From Acidobacteriota bacterium (lineage in GTDB: Bacteria; Acidobacteriota; Vicinamibacteria; Vicinamibacterales; UBA8438): a stretch of DNA of 8,802 bases. The translations under genes and the position numbers were made by a program. The notes under the pieces are model-generated. The model made no database searches. It had not been told where the DNA came from and saw nothing but the letters and a program-made list of their open reading frames with translations. Where the stretch lies: positions 1-8,802 of the forward strand of contig WTGR01000538.1 of the NCBI GenBank assembly GCA_011523485.1, in the 5' to 3' direction. Position 1 is the first letter of the stretch. The number at the start of each line of letters is the position of its first letter. Below are positions 6,164 through 8,802 of the stretch, one piece after another.

Positions 6164-6231
6164 CGCCGCGGCCGGGACGTCGCCGGCGGCCGGGACTCGC
6201 CGCGGCCGGGACCTGTCGCGGCCGACCCGGC
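6164..6231. repeat. Short ~17-base tandem repeat between convergent genes
   Basis: Units CGCCGCGGCCGGGACGT (6164-6180), CGCCGGCGGCCGGGACT (6181-6197), CGCCGCGGCCGGGACCTGT (6198-6216) and a partial CGCGGCCGACCCGGC (6217-6231) follow each other directly. The array fills most of the 82-base gap between the SDR and DUF1697 stop codons. Each unit contains a palindromic CCGCGG or GGCCG-type core, so it may form secondary structure, but no T-tract marks a terminator. Confidence 0.6.
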
Positions 6232-6240
6232 AGGTCAGGC

Positions 6241-6798
6241 CTACAGCGCTTCCAGAAGCTCCCGCAGCCTGAAGACCGTCCGGTGGTTGCGGACGGTGAC
6301 GTGCTGGTAGACGGGGGACGCGGCCACCTTCATCCACGTCGTCCGGGTCTGGTGCCGCTTCGAGATGGACCAGAAGATCACGCCCGGTCCGGCGGTGACC
6401 GTTTCGATGTCCTCCTTCGGGAGGGGCAGTTGGGCGATGACCCGCTGCGGCGTGACGCCGCGGAGCGTGAATGCCGCGTTGTGCTTCCGGTCGTCGTCTC
6501 CGCCCCAGCCGGCCGGGGCGGAGGCCACCGCGGCCCGGTAGCGCGCGCGGGAGAGGACGACGGCCCGCACCCGGTTCGCGAGCCGCTCGGACAGCGCCGC
6601 CTCTATCGCGCGGGTCAGCGCCGCCACCCGCGTTTCGTCCGAGCGGAACAGCACGTTGCCGCTCTGGATGTACGTGCGGACGCTGTCGAACCCGAGATCC
6701 TCGAAGCAGCGGATCAGGTCGTCCTTGCCGATGACGTTCTGCCCGCCGACGTTGAGGCCGCGCATCAGGGCCAGGAATCGTCGTGCGCTTTGCGGCAT
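6241..6798 (-). CDS. DUF1697-family protein
   Basis: This 185-aa protein has no signal peptide. It opens with RRFLALMRGLNVGGQNVIGK (6-25), then DLIRCFEDLGFDSVRTYIQS (27-46) with GNVLF following; these match the LLRGINVGG and VRTYIQSGNV signatures of DUF1697. Later family features are HNAAFTLRG (106-114), FWSISKRHQTRT (142-153) and a C-terminal VTVRNHRTVFRLRELLEAL (167-185), where the family has a conserved T.RN..T..KL. Length matches the usual 170-190 residues. The frame is open upstream to a GTG at 6867, but the 23 extra residues are Arg/Pro/Ser-rich and the family homology begins right after the ATG at 6798. No Shine-Dalgarno is visible at either start. The biochemical function of DUF1697 is not known to me. 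It converges on the SDR gene and diverges from the accessory run on the right. Confidence 0.93.
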   Translation of the reverse strand: MPQSARRFLALMRGLNVGGQNVIGKDDLIRCFEDLGFDSVRTYIQSGNVLFRSDETRVAALTRAIEAALSERLANRVRAVVLSRARYRAAVASAPAGWGGDDDRKHNAAFTLRGVTPQRVIAQLPLPKEDIETVTAGPGVIFWSISKRHQTRTTWMKVAASPVYQHVTVRNHRTVFRLRELLEAL

Positions 6799-6939
6799 GG
6801 CTGTGCTCGAGGCCGCGCGGGTCGGGGGACCGCGGCGGCGAACGCGGTTGCTGTCTCTCTCGGGCACTCAGGATTCCGCGAACGGCGCGACCCTGCTGTC
6901 GTCCGCGTCGGCACGATTCCCCGCGACGCGGACTCCTAG

Positions 6940-6945
6940 TACACT
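6940..6945 (+). promoter_or_regulatory. Possible -10 box ahead of the right-hand gene run
   Basis: TACACT lies within AGTACACTG (6938-6946), a 9-mer that also occurs on the reverse strand at 962-970 ahead of another ORF. AAGGGGGG (6955-6962) follows and looks like a ribosome-binding site, but no ATG, GTG or TTG lies at a suitable distance. No -35 is evident. Confidence 0.2.
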
Positions 6946-7050
6946 GACCGGAACAAGGGGGGAATTCAAGCGGCGAGCGAAACGCACCCCAAGACGCCGG
7001 GGCACTCCAGACTCGACGAATGGCTGGGGCGGCCGCACCACGAACGAGAG

Positions 7051-7239
7051 ATGGGGCACGGCTGGACGGACGTCGCGTTCATGACCGACGAGCAGTACTC
7101 CCGGCGGGGCGCGGAGCGGATGGCGCAGGCGAACGACCAGAAGTCTCGGGTCGTCAATTGGTCCGGCGCCTCGGCACAGAGCTTCGAAGGAACGGGGATG
7201 GTTTCCGATCGGCGTAGTGCACCTGTGAGCCATAGATGA
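7051..7239 (+). CDS. Uncharacterised small ORF coupled to the DUF499-like gene; start uncertain
   Basis: From the ATG at 7051 this gives 62 aa (MGHGWTDVAFMTDEQYSRRG and onward, ending APVSHR). The same frame is open back to 6940 and stays coding-like, with G/C third positions, from about 6970 (AASETHPKTPGHSRLDEWLG before the Met). The true start could therefore be further left, for example the ATT at 6964 just after AAGGGGGG, or the ORF could be the 3' remnant of a longer gene. Its TGA (7237-7239) overlaps the ATG of the next gene as ATGA, the usual form of translational coupling. I do not recognise the family. It is polar, rich in Gln, Arg and Ser, with no membrane segment. Composition becomes less coding-like after about 7200, which again suggests a rearranged end. 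Confidence 0.45.
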   Translation: MGHGWTDVAFMTDEQYSRRGAERMAQANDQKSRVVNWSGASAQSFEGTGMVSDRRSAPVSHR

Positions 7240-8180
7240 AGACGATTCGGCAGGCCTGCGTTCCCCGAACCGCGACGTTCGATCTCGCGCGCCGCGACAC
7301 CGTTCTCGACCTTTCCGACCTCATCGGGGATCGGATCGACCCCGCCGCGTTCTTCGCCGAGAACCACGTTACCGAGGGGATGCGGACGCTCCTCACCGAG
7401 GGTTGCCGCCGGCTCGAGGGCAGGTCCACCCAGGGCGTCTTCAAGCTGACGCAGGCGATGGGCGGCGGCAAGACGCACAACCTGCTGGCGCTCGGGCTGC
7501 TCGCCAGGCATCCGGCATTGCGGGCCGCGGTCATGGGCGGCTTCTACACACCGGACGACATCGGGCAGGTCCGGGTCGTGGCGTTCTCCGGGCGAGAGAG
7601 CGACATCGACGTCGCCTACCAACTCTCGCGTGAGCGGGGCGCGGGCGAAGACAATCCCATCGAACGGATCATCGAGGACGCGGTGAAGACGGCGAGCCAC
7701 GCTCTCGTGCCGAACGGCCTGCCCGCGCATCTGTGGCGGCAACTCGGCCCCGAGGAGAGGCTCTACCTTAAGGGGCTCGAGGTCGAGAGCCACGGCGACT
7801 ACCGCGCCGGGGTCTACCAGGAGTTCGCCCGCGGCTTCGGCGTGCGCGACTACCGCGCCCTGGTCCGCACCGGCAAGGCGAACGAAACCCGGTTGAAGAC
7901 CGCTTCGGAGCTCGGAAACCGGGAACTGGGGGATTCCACCTTCGGCCGGAGCCTGGTTCGGCACGCCCTCTATGCCGTCTGGCGCGCGGTGGAGGGCGGT
8001 GGCGACCCGACGGACAGTCTCACGTGGCTGCGGACCGAGCTGTCCGGCGACTACTGGCCGCGGCGCGAAGGCCTGACGGCAGTTCTTCGATACCTCGCTT
8101 CCCTCGGGGTCGCCCACTGGCGCACCGACGCCGACGCCGCCCGCATCGTAGCCGGCGCCGTGGAGAACGACCATGTTTGA
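7236..8180 (+). CDS. Chimeric protein: DUF499 ATPase N-terminus joined to a DUF1156-methylase-like C-terminus
   Basis: This 314-aa frame starts at the ATG at 7236 and overlaps the previous stop (ATGA). Residues 1-122 match the start of DUF499 ATPases: MKTIRQACVPR, TVLDLSDLIG, IDPAAFFAENHVTEGMR, GVFKLTQAMGGGKTHNLLAL with the P-loop (74-81, Lys79), and QVRVVAFSGRESD. DUF499 proteins usually run to about 1000 residues, but here Walker B and everything later is missing. From about residue 124 (IDVAYQLSRERG, then PIERIIEDAVKTAS, LGPEERLYLKGLEVESHGDY, GVYQEFARGFGVRDY, ANETRLKTASELG, FGRSLVRHALYAV, HWRTDADAARIVAGAVENDHV) it resembles the C-terminal tail of large DUF1156/COG1743-type DNA methylases found beside DUF499 genes in anti-phage loci. 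No methylase DPPY/NPPY or SAM motif remains. The join lies near 7590-7610 with no frame break. Recognition of part 1 is firm, of part 2 moderate. Both activities are probably lost. Confidence 0.8.
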   Translation: MKTIRQACVPRTATFDLARRDTVLDLSDLIGDRIDPAAFFAENHVTEGMRTLLTEGCRRLEGRSTQGVFKLTQAMGGGKTHNLLALGLLARHPALRAAVMGGFYTPDDIGQVRVVAFSGRESDIDVAYQLSRERGAGEDNPIERIIEDAVKTASHALVPNGLPAHLWRQLGPEERLYLKGLEVESHGDYRAGVYQEFARGFGVRDYRALVRTGKANETRLKTASELGNRELGDSTFGRSLVRHALYAVWRAVEGGGDPTDSLTWLRTELSGDYWPRREGLTAVLRYLASLGVAHWRTDADAARIVAGAVENDHV

Positions 8181-8226
8181 ACGCCTCTTCACCGAGTGCC
8201 GGTCCGTTCCAAGGGAAGCTGCGTGA
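8173..8226 (+). CDS. 17-codon ORF bridging two genes
   Basis: The ATG at 8173 overlaps the chimera's stop by 8 bases (ATGTTTGA). The frame MFERLFTECRSVPREAA ends in a TGA at 8224-8226, which overlaps the GTG of the next gene (GTGA at 8223-8226). It may be the first codons of a gene lost by deletion, or a short coupling ORF that passes ribosomes to the PHP gene. AAGGGAAGC (8212-8220) inside it probably serves as the ribosome-binding site for that gene. It is not recognisable as a known protein. Confidence 0.3.
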   Translation: MFERLFTECRSVPREAA

Positions 8227-8802
8227 GCAAGAACGATTCACTCGCGATCGCGTTGAAGCAACCGGCGGGCGCCGAGTTCCGCAAGTGCGCGCTGCAGGTC
8301 AATCCACGCCACTACTCGGGCACGTACCGTGGCCAGCCGTCGGTGGCGAACGAGGCGGAATACGCCCAGGTGATGATCGAGAAGGCCAAGGATCTCGGGA
8401 TCACCGTGTTGGCCGTGACGGATCACAATCACGTTGGCGGGCTAGCGGCGATTCGCGCCGCCGCGCAAGAGCGCGCGGTCCACGTGTTTCCGGGCTTCGA
8501 GCTGGCCTCGACGGAAGGCATACACGTACTCTGTCTCTATCCTCCGGATTTTGCTGATGGACAACTGAACCGCTGTCTTGGAGAGTGCGGTGTGCGCTCG
8601 ACCACGACATCCAGTGACGTCTGCGACAAGTCGTTCTCGGATCTGCTCGCTTGCGTGCGTGACCAGGGAGGTATCTCGATCGCCGCGCACGTGACTAACA
8701 ACAAGGGGCTGTTCAAGGCGCTCCACGGCCAGGCCAGGATCCGAGCTTGGAAGGACGACAACCTCTACGCGATTCAGATTCCCGGCTCGGTCCACGATCT
8801 CC
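8223..8802 (+). CDS. PHP-domain protein, probably the N-terminus of a PHP-ATPase; 3' end outside the window
   Basis: 193 codons are visible from the GTG at 8223, which follows AAGGGAAG at 8212-8219. The PHP fold is shown by ITVLAVTDHNHVGGL (60-74, motif TDHN), VFPGFELASTEGIHVLCLY (88-106, the PGxEl...H motif) and GGISIAAHVTNNKGL (149-163, the AHx motif). The first PHP motif, normally DLHxHT, reads CALQVNPRHY (22-31), so its metal-binding histidines are replaced by Gln and Asn. I recall a subfamily of large PHP proteins with an AAA/SMC-like ATPase part (TrlF-like) that keeps such a QVNP segment and is found in defence islands; the ATPase part would lie beyond the window edge. Role in defence is inferred from context and family memory. 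From about 8520 to 8660 third positions are less G/C-rich than in the chromosomal genes to the left, which fits acquired DNA. Confidence 0.8.
   Translation, partial: MSKNDSLAIALKQPAGAEFRKCALQVNPRHYSGTYRGQPSVANEAEYAQVMIEKAKDLGITVLAVTDHNHVGGLAAIRAAAQERAVHVFPGFELASTEGIHVLCLYPPDFADGQLNRCLGECGVRSTTTSSDVCDKSFSDLLACVRDQGGISIAAHVTNNKGLFKALHGQARIRAWKDDNLYAIQIPGSVHDL

Noticed and set aside
6799..6867. A 23-residue N-terminal extension of the DUF1697 protein from a GTG at 6867.
   Set aside because: The extension is Arg/Pro-rich, there is no ribosome-binding site, and the family's conserved start lies directly after the ATG at 6798.
962..6946. The shared 9-mer AGTACACTG (reverse at 962-970, forward at 6938-6946) as a regulator operator.
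   Set aside because: Two copies of a 9-mer are too little; it is more simply explained as a -10-like TACACT in each case.

Overview
The window is a high-GC bacterial segment with strong G/C preference at third codon positions. It probably comes from an acidobacterium of the Vicinamibacteria type. That placement rests mainly on two exported proteins built on WGDPDLQG, TPLERP and GDSRGHWEGDTL motifs, a family I associate with many paralogues in that group. It is an inference from family knowledge, not a phylogenetic result. No rRNA, tRNA, CRISPR array, transposase or integrase was seen.

Layout. (1) 1-2054: two divergently oriented paralogues of the WGDPDLQG exported family, the left one cut by the window edge, separated by about 300 bases that hold a doubtful 45-aa reverse-strand ORF. 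(2) 2055-2330: an untranslated GC-rich stretch with a partial duplication of the preceding gene's end and a degenerate tandem repeat of about 36 bases. (3) 2331-3529: a two-gene operon of an exported subclass-B3-like metallo-beta-lactamase and an EmrE-like SMR multidrug transporter, the start codon of the second lying 2 bases after the stop of the first. (4) 3611-4495, reverse: a YedA-like EamA/DMT transporter, convergent with the SMR gene across a hairpin. (5) 4728-6158: a TPR protein with a possibly leaderless start, then a classical short-chain dehydrogenase. (6) 6241-6798, reverse: a DUF1697 protein, convergent with the dehydrogenase across a short tandem repeat of about 17 bases.

(7) From about 6940 to the right edge the content changes to what looks like the start or remains of a defence island: a small uncharacterised ORF, a 314-aa protein, a 17-codon ORF and a PHP-domain protein that runs off the window. 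Every start in this run overlaps the preceding stop. The 314-aa protein appears to be an in-frame chimera. Its first ~120 residues are the N-terminus of a DUF499 ATPase, including the P-loop AMGGGKTH. The rest resembles the C-terminal tail of the large DUF1156-type (COG1743-like) DNA methylases that occur with DUF499 ATPases in anti-phage loci. This is best explained by an internal deletion that collapsed a DUF499...DUF1156 operon, although an assembly join is possible. It is the most interesting observation in the window.

Regions 1-6 look like ordinary chromosomal genes of exported-protein, drug-efflux and metabolic types. Region 7 looks accessory.
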